Part shown: piece after piece, positions 8,682 to 16,806 of the stretch | How the letters are laid out: each line of letters opens with the position of its first letter | Numbering within the stretch: the stretch's first letter is position 1 | NCBI GenBank assembly: GCA_016789845.1 | Contig: JAEUQA010000033.1 | Location: 61,440 to 125,439, forward strand | Direction: 5' to 3' | Origin: Chromatiales bacterium | GTDB lineage: Bacteria; Pseudomonadota; Gammaproteobacteria; Steroidobacterales; GCA-2729495 | DNA length: 64,000 nucleotides | Notes under the pieces: model-generated | What the model was told of the DNA's origin: nothing | Seen by the model: the letters and a program-made list of their open reading frames with translations, nothing else | The model's database searches: none | Program-made: the position numbers and the translations under genes

Positions 8682-8918
8682 GCCCGAGTGCGATCGGGGG
8701 TTCGGCTGGATTCAGGATGTCCGGAGCGTTGCCGGCTCCGTTTCGGCTGGGCCGCGCTGTGCGTCCCGCCTCGTGCGCGGCGAGAGAGTGGGCGGGCAGG
8801 GGAGATTCGCGGTGGTGCGGACAGTTGGCTGGCCGGAACTACCGCGGTCAGTGGCTCGCCGACCCCACTGCCCGCCCGGGACAGTCTTCCGGCTCGGGGT
8901 TTGTATGCCCTATTCTCT
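8682..8918 (+). repeat. IS91-type 3' end repeat, copy B
   Basis: This is the longest copy and the only one still joined to transposase sequence. It ends GGTTTGTATGCCCTATTCTC like copies A and D. It includes a block near 8727-8810 (from GGAGCGTTGCCGGCTCC) that is shared with copy C but missing from A and D. It abuts the 3' end of the reverse transcriptase unit. Confidence 0.7.
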
Positions 8919-8990
8919 GGTCGTGCGGGAGATTTTGTGGCGGTGGGAGCCACTAGCGGAGGTCGTAGCCGTGATCCGGAAGTGGTTGCA

Positions 8991-9965
8991 TTAGTTGGCC
9001 GGGCGCCGCACTGACGCGAGTTGATTCCGAAGGCGCTCAGCAAGGCGAGGATGCATACGCGAGATGCTGCCAATCTGGCCTTCGATGCGGTCGCGCTTGG
9101 AGGTGTAATCCGCTGCACTCAATGAGCCTGCGTCCCGCAAGAGATTCCTGACCGTGGCGCGGAGTTCGGCCAGTCTCTGCCTGGGGACGGTGGGGCGCTT
9201 CCCAGAAACGTTTAGGTTCATAACCCGCTGATTCTGGCCCCGCGTTCTAATACGGTGCTTTGTACGCGCGGGCGAAAAGTTGGCCGACCTCAACATTCCG
9301 TAGACCGCCGTAACAATTGCCGTCTTGCAAGCCGGTGCTACGAAGGTCTTGCTGGAAATCGTGATGTCATCAATCCATCGCGTATAGGTCAAGCCCTGCC
9401 GCTCAAGGTGTGCCACCAAACCAGGCTCACAATCCCAGAGCGCGAGGTTAGCGAGGTAGGAGCTTGGCACCCATCCCTGCGGTACTACTCCGCGGTATGT
9501 CGTGAGCTTGGTCAGAAGTTCGGCAACCTCAGGGGAAAAGCGGTAGAAGCCTTGCCAAATGTCATGGATACGCGACGCCGTAATCGACGGGTAGAACGAC
9601 TTGATGTCTTCGGTTACGACGATGCGTTGCCCTGAGTGACGCTTGGCGTTCTCTTCACAATGGCGGATACAGCCCGCTTCTTCATCGGAAGGCAAGCCGC
9701 CCATTAGATAGTGGGGATAACTCGTAGCGCGGAGAATCTTGTTCTTGATTGCCTTGTGAATGGACTTCAATGGCTCTAGCGCGTTGGACGTATGCCTCTT
9801 CGTCCCGTCCGACTTGGTCTTGGTCCGGCCAGGTATCCAGTAGTGGGCAGAATTCGCCGCCAAAGCTGCCAGGTCGGTCGGACTTGTGCCAAGAAGCTTG
9901 GCCAGCGACTCGACTCGCTGGATTCGTCGGCGCGCGTATCTAGGGCTGAGCTGGCTCAAGCGCAT
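8991..9965 (-). CDS. Retron-like reverse transcriptase
   Basis: This 324-residue reverse transcriptase makes cDNA from an RNA template. Palm motifs are visible: TEDIKSFYPSI (catalytic Asp120), GVVPQGWVPSSYLANL (motif 4, 159-174) and RWIDDITIS (Asp199/Asp200). The usual YADD is therefore WIDD here. Downstream, NLNVSGKRPTVPRQRL resembles the VTG region of retron RTs that recognises the msr RNA. No maturase or endonuclease domain is present, arguing against a group II intron. Its start lies inside the HTH gene (26 bp overlap), so they share an operon. Retron RTs act with an ncRNA and an effector in phage defence; that role is inferred here. Confidence 0.8.
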   Translation of the reverse strand: MRLSQLSPRYARRRIQRVESLAKLLGTSPTDLAALAANSAHYWIPGRTKTKSDGTKRHTSNALEPLKSIHKAIKNKILRATSYPHYLMGGLPSDEEAGCIRHCEENAKRHSGQRIVVTEDIKSFYPSITASRIHDIWQGFYRFSPEVAELLTKLTTYRGVVPQGWVPSSYLANLALWDCEPGLVAHLERQGLTYTRWIDDITISSKTFVAPACKTAIVTAVYGMLRSANFSPARTKHRIRTRGQNQRVMNLNVSGKRPTVPRQRLAELRATVRNLLRDAGSLSAADYTSKRDRIEGQIGSISRMHPRLAERLRNQLASVRRPAN

Positions 9966-10233
9966 GAATCAAGTCTCGAATCGCAGAGTCCAGCAAAGCC
10001 AAGGGATTATCGCCACCAGAAGGCTCTCGCTCACGCGAAGCAAGTAGCACTATGACCGACACTGGCACCTTTAGGGTGTCGGCAATCCGGGCGAGCACGG
10101 TCAGGCTGGGATCTCTCGCTCCGCGCTCGATAAGCGACAGGTGAGAAGGTGACAATTCGGCAATTCGGGCAACATCTATAAGTTTCAAGTGTTGCGCCCG
10201 GCGGATGTCTCGGATTACTGGACCTACATTCAT
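9940..10233 (-). CDS. XRE-family helix-turn-helix regulator/accessory protein
   Basis: This 97-residue protein has a Cro/CI-type HTH: VIRDIRRAQHLKLIDVARIA, then LSPSHLSLIERGARDPSL as recognition region. The last ~30 residues are an acidic helical tail. The gene overlaps the reverse transcriptase start, so the two are translationally coupled. Some retron classes carry an HTH protein as the accessory component; I believe type VI in published schemes is one, but this placement was not checked. It could equally be an operon repressor. Confidence 0.78.
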   Translation of the reverse strand: MNVGPVIRDIRRAQHLKLIDVARIAELSPSHLSLIERGARDPSLTVLARIADTLKVPVSVIVLLASREREPSGGDNPLALLDSAIRDLIHALEPAQP

Positions 10234-10276
10234 GGCTTTCTTCCTGGGTGGCTGGAAGATAAAGGGGCTTGGTGTG

Positions 10277-10624
10277 CTACTGAATGAACCGCTTCATCAA
10301 TTCGACAATGTACGGGAGCTTGTCCAGGCACTTGCCTATCGTCTTAAGCACACCAACCACGTCAAGCGGCTCGCGATGCTCAAGTGCTGCCTCTACCATC
10401 AAAATTGCTTTCTGGAGTTCCTTCTTCGCACTTGCATCAGTCTCATCGAGCGACTGGTCGGCCTTCTTCAGCTGAACCAGAAGCCTCTTCAAGGCATTGT
10501 TACTAATCACTTGGACTACTCCGTTGCGGTGCGGTTTGCACCATCCCGCAGAGTGCGACTGGACCGAACGGAATGAGACGATGCCCAAGCCCCTCCTCTT
10601 CCCGGCACCCTTCTCGACGCTCAT
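10277..10624 (-). CDS. Small helical protein, first gene of RT operon
   Basis: This 115-residue product is unrecognised. Its C-terminal ~75 residues are strongly helical and charged (ALKRLLVQLKKADQSLDET, KKELQKAILMVEAALEH, LDKLPYIVELMKRFI). The ATG at 10624 has GAAGGG four bases upstream. An alternative GTG start at the codon for VISNNALKRLL, with GGAG upstream, would remove a poorly structured N-terminus. It lies 43 bp before the HTH gene on the same strand, so it belongs with the HTH and RT genes. Function is unknown; a second accessory component of the RT system is possible. Confidence 0.5.
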   Translation of the reverse strand: MSVEKGAGKRRGLGIVSFRSVQSHSAGWCKPHRNGVVQVISNNALKRLLVQLKKADQSLDETDASAKKELQKAILMVEAALEHREPLDVVGVLKTIGKCLDKLPYIVELMKRFIQ

Positions 10625-10697
10625 CCCGCCCTTCGCCCATCAGCTCGTCGGGAGCCAAGGAGTGAATGCGCGGTGACTACGTGACGAAGGCGCGGCG

Positions 10698-10862
10698 CCT
10701 CTGACCCTCAGAGGCTTAGCCGGGGGAGAAACGACGGTTGCCCGCCGTGGCCCCACCATCGCTGGCAGGGCCTCTCAGCAGTCCAGTCACCAAGTGGCCT
10801 TAAAGAGCATCCGCAAGAAACTTGCGGCCGTGGGCACTATGCTAATGTAATTTTGCTGAGAG
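10698..10862 (-). ncRNA. Candidate structured leader/retron ncRNA
   Basis: Upstream of the RT operon on the minus strand lie two perfect hairpins: CCGCAAG/CTTGCGG with loop TTT (10811-10827) and CCTCTGA/TCAGAGG with a 3-base loop (10698-10714). A separate 9-bp inverted repeat, CTCTCAGCA (10854-10862) and TGCTGAGAG (10772-10780), brackets the first hairpin. This resembles retron a1/a2 arms around msr stems, and a TTAGC occurs just inside the 5' arm. Boundaries and function are inferred. The region 10625-10945 otherwise holds no gene. Confidence 0.35.
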
Positions 10863-10866
10863 TCAA
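10839..10866 (-). promoter_or_regulatory. Candidate promoter of RT operon
   Basis: On the minus strand TTGACT (10866-10861) and TAGCAT (10844-10839) are 16 bp apart, a plausible sigma-70 promoter reading toward the gene at 10624. Transcription from it would start near 10832 and would exclude the 5' arm of the 9-bp inverted repeat. This reading and the longer ncRNA reading are therefore alternatives. Confidence 0.4.
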
Positions 10867-10945
10867 ATTTGCCTTTAGTCCTAAACGCCCGCACGTGAGC
10901 AGGTGATGGCAGCCCGCCGCCGCCAGTTTCAGCGCGCGCCGGGAC

Positions 10946-11150
10946 CAGGATGTCCGAGGCGTTGCCGGCTCCGTTTCGGCTGGGCCGCGCTGTGCGTCCC
11001 GCCTCGTGCGCGGGGAGAAAGTGGGCGGGCAGGGGAGATTCTCGGTGCGGCGGACGGTTGGCTGGTCGGAACTCCCGCGCTCAGTGATTCGCCGGCCCCA
11101 CCGCCCGCCCGGGACAGTCTTCCGGCTCGGGGTTTGTATGCCCTGTTCTC
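10946..11150 (+). repeat. IS91-type 3' end repeat, copy C
   Basis: Begins at ACCAGGATGTCCGAGGCG and ends GGTTTGTATGCCCTGTTCTC. It lacks the first ~40 bp of copies A, B and D but retains the 80-bp block shared with B. It lies between the RT operon leader and the first PEP-CTERM gene. Bases 11151-11307 contain only the upstream region of that gene. Confidence 0.7.
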
Positions 11151-11307
11151 CCGGTTTTACCCCGGCGACTTATGTCGCACGACCCCTTGCCGCTATGCGC
11201 CAGCGGGATTAGCTTTATTGCGAGCCCGGCCACCGTGCCCTGGCAGCGCCAGGGCAAGTCGAACCACAGTAACCAGAAGATCCGGCCGGCGACTCCTGGG
11301 AGGATTC

Positions 11308-12159
11308 ATGTACCGCTTCGTCCCGCTGGCAATCGTCCTCGGCCTCGTCGTGGCGCCGGCATCCGCCGCGACGCTTTACACGCTCAACGCCAACTTCGAG
11401 TCGCCCACCTTCATGGTCGGCAACATTTCGAACGACCCCAACGCCACCGGCCAGGGCGGCTGGGGCGGCTACAATTCCGTGCTCGAGGGCAGCCAGCTGG
11501 TGCGGGCGCGCATCGTGAATGACCGGGCATTCTCGGGCACCCAGTCGTTGCGCACCACCTCCGATACCCGCGTGATCGCCAAGGCCCTGGACGCCAATCC
11601 GGTCCCCGGCGACCCCAACTACGGCAGCAGCGGCGGGGAATACCCGTTCCACAGCGGCGGCTTCACGCTGAACTCCACCTATAACTGGTGGGTGCAGACC
11701 CGCGTGTGGATCAACCCGGGCGCCTCCGTCCGCTTCACCCTCTTCAACGGCCTCGGCGGCTGCCCGCTGCTGGATATCGGCAACCGTGGCTTCGGCAATG
11801 TGAGCGGCCAGGCCTACGCGAACTCCTGCACCTCGAACTCCGGTCTGGCCCAGCCGAACCTGGGCCCGCAGGTCTTCGGCCAGTGGCTGCTCCTCGAGAT
11901 GGTCCACACCACCGCCATGGGCGGCGGCATGGAAATGCGGATCACCGGCACGGGCATCAACCAGACGATCGCGCTCGGCAGCTACTCGGGCCCCGGCTCG
12001 GGGAACCCCGCCTACCTCGGGCTCTCCGGTGACGCCTGGTGGGACGACGTGCGCGCGGGTTACGGCGATGTGCCGATCTCCGTCGTGCCGGTGCCGGGCG
12101 CCGCCTGGTTGTTCGCCTCTGCACTGGGCGTGCTCGGGCGCCTCGCGCGCCGGCGGTAG
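11308..12159 (+). CDS. PEP-CTERM sorting-domain exported protein
   Basis: This 283-residue protein has a Sec signal peptide (MYRFVPLAIVLGLVVAPASA) and a C-terminal VPVPGAAWLF, hydrophobic helix and RLARRR tail. That is the PEP-CTERM sorting signal recognised by exosortase, so the product should be processed at the membrane and released or surface-linked. The middle (FESPTFMVGNIS..., WWVQTRVWINPG...) looks like a beta-sandwich lectin-like domain; the ligand is unknown. The start at 11308 has GGGAGG five bases upstream; the frame upstream only reads through repeat copy C. A REP copy follows the stop. Confidence 0.78.
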   Translation: MYRFVPLAIVLGLVVAPASAATLYTLNANFESPTFMVGNISNDPNATGQGGWGGYNSVLEGSQLVRARIVNDRAFSGTQSLRTTSDTRVIAKALDANPVPGDPNYGSSGGEYPFHSGGFTLNSTYNWWVQTRVWINPGASVRFTLFNGLGGCPLLDIGNRGFGNVSGQAYANSCTSNSGLAQPNLGPQVFGQWLLLEMVHTTAMGGGMEMRITGTGINQTIALGSYSGPGSGNPAYLGLSGDAWWDDVRAGYGDVPISVVPVPGAAWLFASALGVLGRLARRR

Positions 12160-12167
12160 GCTCGGCA

Positions 12168-12190
12168 TCGCGGCTGAAGCCGCTCCAGCG
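12168..12190 (-). repeat. REP element, single copy
   Basis: CGCGGCTGAAGCCGCTCC is the reverse orientation of the REP at 3671, with the final GTAG part diverged. It lies between the PEP-CTERM gene and the nucleotidyltransferase remnant. Confidence 0.65.
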
Positions 12191-12198
12191 GGGCAGTT

Positions 12199-12444
12199 GT
12201 GATGGCGGCGGCTGCACGCGTGGCGGGTCGCGCCGGCATCCGGGCGGACTGGCTCAATGACGGGTTGAAGGGCTTCCTGAGTGAGCACGGCTCGTTCACT
12301 CCGTTCCTGGAGCTCGACCACCCGCGGGTGATGGTGGCCCAGCCGGAGCACCTGCTGGCGATGAAATGCCTGGCGCTCCGGCTGGAACGCTTCCCGCAGA
12401 AGACCCTGTACGCGCTTGGCGAGTTGCTCCAGCGGCGGGAGTAA
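12199..12444 (+). pseudogene. Truncated copy of the nucleotidyltransferase at 5705
   Basis: From about 12207 this is closely related to the second half of the gene at 5705 (ARVAGRAGIRADWLND, then FLEL DH and RVMVAQPE). It lacks the N-terminal GG...DVD catalytic part. It also lacks exactly 35 codons (105 bp) between LALR and LERFPQKT. That gap corresponds to the interval between two TCCG tetramers at 6060 and 6166 in the intact copy. Both copies run straight into the IS91-like repeat, so gene and repeat were duplicated together. It is probably non-functional. Confidence 0.75.
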
Positions 12445-12449
12445 AGCGA

Positions 12450-12607
12450 CCTGAGGTGCGGGGCCCGCCCGAGGGCGATCGGGGATTCGGCTGGATTCCC
12501 GGTGGGGCGGACGGTTGGCTGGCCGGAACTCCCGCGCTCAGTGACTCGCCGGCCCCACTGCCCGCCCGGGACCGTCTTCCGGTTCGGGGTTTGTATGCCC
12601 TATTCAC
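12450..12607 (+). repeat. IS91-type 3' end repeat, copy D
   Basis: Has the same start as copy A (CCTGAGGTGCGGG, GCGATCGGGGATTCGGCTGG) and ends GGTTTGTATGCCCTATTCAC. It lacks the B/C block. Following bases 12608-12886 are the upstream region of the large PEP-CTERM gene; a short open frame there has no convincing coding features. Confidence 0.7.
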
Positions 12608-12624
12608 TTTATGTTACGCAACTC

Positions 12625-12652
12625 TTGATGCATGGTGATTTTTTGAGATAAA
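12625..12652 (+). promoter_or_regulatory. Candidate promoter in A/T-rich patch
   Basis: TTGATG (12625-12630) and GATAAA (12647-12652) are 16 bp apart within a notably A/T-rich patch (TTTTTTGAGATAAAAAAG) that contrasts with its surroundings. It would leave a ~230-base leader before the gene at 12887. The match is modest. Confidence 0.3.
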
Positions 12653-12886
12653 AAAGCGTTGACGCGTCGCCGTGAACGCCATGCGTCGGCACGACAACAC
12701 GAAACACGCGCCCGCCGGGGGGGATCCATGGCTTGCAGACTCCGTACTCGCATCCGCGCTAACGCCCTGCACCGCGTCCCTCGCCACCGCTTGGCGCTGG
12801 CCATCGTGCCCGGCATGCTGGGTGCCGGGAACAGCCCGCCCCGGGAACCAGTAGCGCCGGACCCCCACTGCTCACGATAGTCCATC

Positions 12887-15800
12887 ATGATTCGCCCCGC
12901 GCTCGTCCTGGCAGCCGCGAGCTGTCTCGCCCTCGCAACGGTCCCGGCGCTCGCCGCCGAGGAACGCGAGTTTCTCGACTTCAACACCCAGTTCAACGGC
13001 TCGAGCTGGCTGATCACCGGCGCCGGCGTCACGGACGCACCGGCGATCAACGTAGTGCCCTACCCCGATCACATCAGCTTCTCGAGCAACGGCACGAAGA
13101 GCGGCTATTTCATCCCCGGCGCCTCGGCCGCCGCCTTCGACGGTGCATGGATCGCTGACTTCTCCTTTCTCCTGCCGCGGCGCGCCTACGACGTCGAACT
13201 CAACTTTTCTGGCCTGAACGCCGACGACCGGGTCGTCCTGCTGCTCAACGGCGCGGCGATCGGCAACGCGACGATCTACAGCGCGACCGGCGCCGGGCAG
13301 CACAGCTTCGCGCCCGGAGCGGCCAGCCAGCCATTCACGTTCACACAGACCACCTCCGGCAGCGTCACGGGTGACGCCAGCTTCATCATCGGCGACAAGG
13401 ACCCGCGCGGGCCCAACGTGCTGGAACTCTCGGTGAACAACACCGGCACGACCTTCGTCGGCGCGCCGGTCATCCCCCTCGGCACGCCGCCCGATGGCAC
13501 CGTCGCCCGCGTGCTCGGCACCATCTCCTGGAAGGCCGACTACCAGATCCGGCCCTACCCCAACCCCGCCGGCAACCTCGTCGATGTCGATGACGACCCG
13601 CACGGCTGGTACAACGCGGTGGACTTCGACAACCAGGGCATCATCGGCATCGCCCGCAATGGCTGGCTCACCAACCGGACCGGCGCGACGCTCACCAGCG
13701 CCGGCACCATCGACAACCAGGGCCGGTTCGACATCGCCAACTCCGGCACCGTGCGCGTGTCGTCAGGGCGACTTGACAACGCCGGCACGGTAACCGTCAG
13801 TGGACTGCTGAGCGTCGGGGCGAGGGTCCAGGGATCCGGCTCGTCGGTGTTTACGGTCAATGCCGGTGGCACTCTCGAAGCCGGTGGCAAATCCGCCCTG
13901 GTCGATCTCCCCGCTCTCGAGAACCGCGGCACCGTCTCCGTGGCCGACAGCGCGCGCGTCAGCGTGAACGCGCTGGACAACCAGGGCCGGGTCGAAGTCG
14001 GTGGCGGGGGTATTCTCACCTACTTCGACCAGCTCAATAACCAGGCAGGCGGTTTGATCGACGTCCAGGCCGGCGGCCTGCTCGAGACCGGCATCGACCT
14101 CGGCCGGCCTGCGGACGCGGACAGCCCCGCTGCCACCAACCAGGGCACCCTCAACGTGCACGGCGGCACCCTCAACCTGGCCCGGCTCGACAACCAGGGC
14201 CAGCTGGCGGTCCTGGACGGCGGTAGCGCGCTGGTCGAGGAAGACCTCACGAACGGCGCGTCCGCCCGCCTCTACGTGGTGGGCTTGGGCAGCCGCCTGC
14301 AGGCCGCCTCGCTCAACAATCAGGGCCTGGTGGATGTCACCGGCGAGCTGGACCTCGCCCTGCCTGGTCCTGGCGTGACCATCGGCAGCAGCAATGAAGG
14401 CACGATCACCATTGGCGAGGGAACCACGCCGCCCGGCCCGGGACCAGACGACGGCGGCATCGGCTACGGTGGTGTCCTGACCATCGGCACATCGTTGGGA
14501 AATTTCGGCTCCATCGCCGTCATGGGCCTTGGCCGCATCGACGTGGCGCGCAGCGGCTCGGTGTCAGGCAACGGCATGGGCGGGAACCAGACGGGCTCCT
14601 TCTTCGCGCTCAACGGCGGCACCCTCAACATCAACGGCACGTTCGACGAGAACTCGATCAGCTGCGACGGCGGCATCGTCAAGGGCCGCGGCAGCATCGG
14701 TGCGAGCGCCGAGGTGTACGCCACCAACGGCTGTTCCCTGCGCATGGGCAACTCCCCCGGCACGCTGTCCATCCTCGGCTACCTGTCGATGGACGCGAGC
14801 TCCGAGATCGAGGTGGAGATTGCCAGCCCCGATGACTACGACCGGCTGGCCACCGACGGCACCGTGGCACTCGACGGCACGAAGGTGCGCGTGAAGTTCA
14901 CCGACGGCTATCTCCCGGACGCGAACGACGACTTCGCCTGGCTGACGGGCCGCACCATCTACGGACGCGATTCGCTGGTGTACGACGTCCCCTACGACGA
15001 CTGGCAGTACGGCTACTACACCGATTACGGCTCCGGTACCGCCACCACCCACCTCCAGCTCGCCGCCAACGGCGCCCTTAACCTCGGCGGCGGCCCGCAG
15101 GCCGGCGGGGTGATCGGCGCCGGGCAGGTGGCTTACGTGGCGCCTCCCGGTTACTACCCCTCCTACGACAATGGCGGGCTTCTCGACAACAGCGGGGCAG
15201 TGCATAACCGCGCGGGCGCGGAGTTCGTCAACCTCGGCTCGCTGTCCGCCGCGCCGGGCAGCCTCGCCAACCGCGCGGGCGCCTGGTTCGTCAACCGCGG
15301 CCACTTCCTGAACGAAGCCGGCGCCGCCATCGACAATGCCGGCACCTTCTATAACCACGCCACCGGCGTGCTCGACAACCAGGGCGCGCTGCACAATGCG
15401 GTGGAGGGCCGCTTCGTCAACCGCGGCCTGCTCACTACCGGCGGCGCTGCCACGCTCCTCAACGAGGGGCACTTCGAGAACCACGGCGAGGTCGTCAACA
15501 CCGGCGACATCGAGAACCGCGGCCTGTTCGAGGTCACCGAGGGGGCCACGCTGCATGGCGCCAGCTTTCCGCTCTACTCGGGGATCTACACCCAGCTCGC
15601 CGGGGAGACCCGTGTCAATGGCAGGATGGACCAGGACTCACTCTTCATCGGCGCCGGCCGCCTGAGCGGCAATGGGCAGATCTACGGCCGGGTCTACGTC
15701 GGTGCCGACGGCGTCATCGACCCGGGCAACCCGGGCGAGGCCGGGTGGCTGAGCGCGTTTCGCAATGGCGTCACCCTCGACGGCGGCACCCTGCACATCG

Positions 15801-16147
15801 ACATTGCCAGCGAAACGCTCTACGACGTGCTGGTCGCCGACCAGCAGTTTCTCGCCCACAACGCAACGCTGGAGGTGAGCCTCCTCGGCGGGTACAAGCC
15901 CGAGGCCGGCAACCTCTTCGACTTTCTGGTCACCAGCGGCGGGAACCCCGCGCTCGCCGACGCCTTCGTGGAGCGCCGGCTGCCGGCGCTGGGCCCGGAT
16001 CTCGCCTGGCAGTTCGCCTACCTGCCCGACATCGGCACCCTGCGCCTGGAGGTCGTCGCCGCCGTGGTCCCCGCCCCGGCCACCCTCCCGCTGTTCGTCA
16101 CCGGGCTCGCTGCGCTCGCGGCGCGCGCGCGGCGGCGGCGGCGCTAG
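12887..16147 (+). CDS. Large PEP-CTERM exported repeat protein, adhesin-like
   Basis: This 1086-residue product has a signal peptide (ALVLAAASCLALATVPALAA) and a C-terminal VVPAPATLPLFVTGLAAL followed by a poly-Arg tail, a PEP-CTERM-type sorting signal. The interior has many short degenerate repeats of the kind LDNQGRVEVGGGG, LNNQGLVDV, NRAGAWFVNRGHFLNEAG and IDNAGTFYN. These are typical of right-handed beta-helix or autotransporter-passenger proteins. No C-terminal beta-barrel is present, so export to the surface would rely on the exosortase route. A role in matrix or surface adhesion is inferred. Its stop is followed within two bases by transposase sequence. Confidence 0.72.
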   Translation: MIRPALVLAAASCLALATVPALAAEEREFLDFNTQFNGSSWLITGAGVTDAPAINVVPYPDHISFSSNGTKSGYFIPGASAAAFDGAWIADFSFLLPRRAYDVELNFSGLNADDRVVLLLNGAAIGNATIYSATGAGQHSFAPGAASQPFTFTQTTSGSVTGDASFIIGDKDPRGPNVLELSVNNTGTTFVGAPVIPLGTPPDGTVARVLGTISWKADYQIRPYPNPAGNLVDVDDDPHGWYNAVDFDNQGIIGIARNGWLTNRTGATLTSAGTIDNQGRFDIANSGTVRVSSGRLDNAGTVTVSGLLSVGARVQGSGSSVFTVNAGGTLEAGGKSALVDLPALENRGTVSVADSARVSVNALDNQGRVEVGGGGILTYFDQLNNQAGGLIDVQAGGLLETGIDLGRPADADSPAATNQGTLNVHGGTLNLARLDNQGQLAVLDGGSALVEEDLTNGASARLYVVGLGSRLQAASLNNQGLVDVTGELDLALPGPGVTIGSSNEGTITIGEGTTPPGPGPDDGGIGYGGVLTIGTSLGNFGSIAVMGLGRIDVARSGSVSGNGMGGNQTGSFFALNGGTLNINGTFDENSISCDGGIVKGRGSIGASAEVYATNGCSLRMGNSPGTLSILGYLSMDASSEIEVEIASPDDYDRLATDGTVALDGTKVRVKFTDGYLPDANDDFAWLTGRTIYGRDSLVYDVPYDDWQYGYYTDYGSGTATTHLQLAANGALNLGGGPQAGGVIGAGQVAYVAPPGYYPSYDNGGLLDNSGAVHNRAGAEFVNLGSLSAAPGSLANRAGAWFVNRGHFLNEAGAAIDNAGTFYNHATGVLDNQGALHNAVEGRFVNRGLLTTGGAATLLNEGHFENHGEVVNTGDIENRGLFEVTEGATLHGASFPLYSGIYTQLAGETRVNGRMDQDSLFIGAGRLSGNGQIYGRVYVGADGVIDPGNPGEAGWLSAFRNGVTLDGGTLHIDIASETLYDVLVADQQFLAHNATLEVSLLGGYKPEAGNLFDFLVTSGGNPALADAFVERRLPALGPDLAWQFAYLPDIGTLRLEVVAAVVPAPATLPLFVTGLAALAARARRRRR

Positions 16148-16148
16148 C

Positions 16149-16800
16149 GCGGCCTGCTGGTGCGGGACACCGAGTCGGGCCGCCTGACCCGTGCCCCCGG
16201 TGAAGACGCCGCGCTGGAGATCCTGCAGGGACACTCGATCACCTACCGGATCGCGGTGGGCCCTCAGGAAGCCCGCAAGGCCTTCACGCTGCAGACGGTG
16301 CCACCGTCCACCGATCGGCCCGGCAAGCCCTTCCTCGCCAGCCACGCCGGCTTCTCAATGCACGCCAGCGTGGCGGTGACCGGAAGACCCTGGAACGTCG
16401 CGGCCGCTACATCACCCGCCCCGCGCTGGCTGAAGGCCGGCTGGCCCTCACGCCCCAGGGCCGGGTGCGGTACACGCTGAAGACACCCTACCGGGACGGG
16501 ACCACCCACATGGTCTTCGCGCCCCACAGCCGGTGGCGGGCGCAGATCACGCCGGCGGGACGGGGGAGCGGCCAGCCGACGACGGAGACCCGGACCCCGG
16601 CCGAACGCCACCGGGCCATAACCTGGGCGCAGCGGCTGAAGCGGGTGTTCCAGCTCGACCTGGCTACCTGCGAAGGCTGCGGGGGCGAGGTGCGGGTGGT
16701 GGCCTGCATCGCGGACCCGGCAGTCATCGGGAAGATCCTGGCGCATCTCGAGACGCGTCAGCCGGCGCCGGATCCCGGTCAGGCGTCGATACAGTCCGGA
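16149..16800 (+). pseudogene. IS91-family transposase remnant, frameshifted
   Basis: Translation yields GLLVRDTESGRL, LQGHSITYRIAVGP and HAGFSMHASVAV in one frame. It then switches near 16385 to RRGRYITRPALAEGRLALTP, VRYTLKTPYRDGTTHMVF and LDLATCEGCGGEVRVVACI. These are middle and C-terminal parts of an IS91-type transposase. The N-terminus is missing, there is a frameshift, and an internal deletion joins MVF directly to APHSRWRAQ. It has no copy of the 3' end repeat after it. The remnant lies between the large PEP-CTERM gene and the DUF4143 ATPase, marking the island edge. Confidence 0.78.
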
Positions 16801-16806
16801 TCTCTG

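Noticed and set aside
8991..9965. Group II intron or diversity-generating retroelement
   Set aside because: No maturase or endonuclease domain, no intron RNA structure, and no template/variable repeat pair was seen; the HTH-coupled layout fits a retron better.
6238..12607. Integron cassette array as explanation for the repeats
   Set aside because: The repeats lack attC core sites and lie in the same orientation next to IS91 transposase sequence; no integron integrase is present.
12672..12854. 60-codon frame before the large PEP-CTERM gene
   Set aside because: No ribosome-binding site or family features; Ala/Pro/Trp-rich translation typical of non-coding high-GC DNA.
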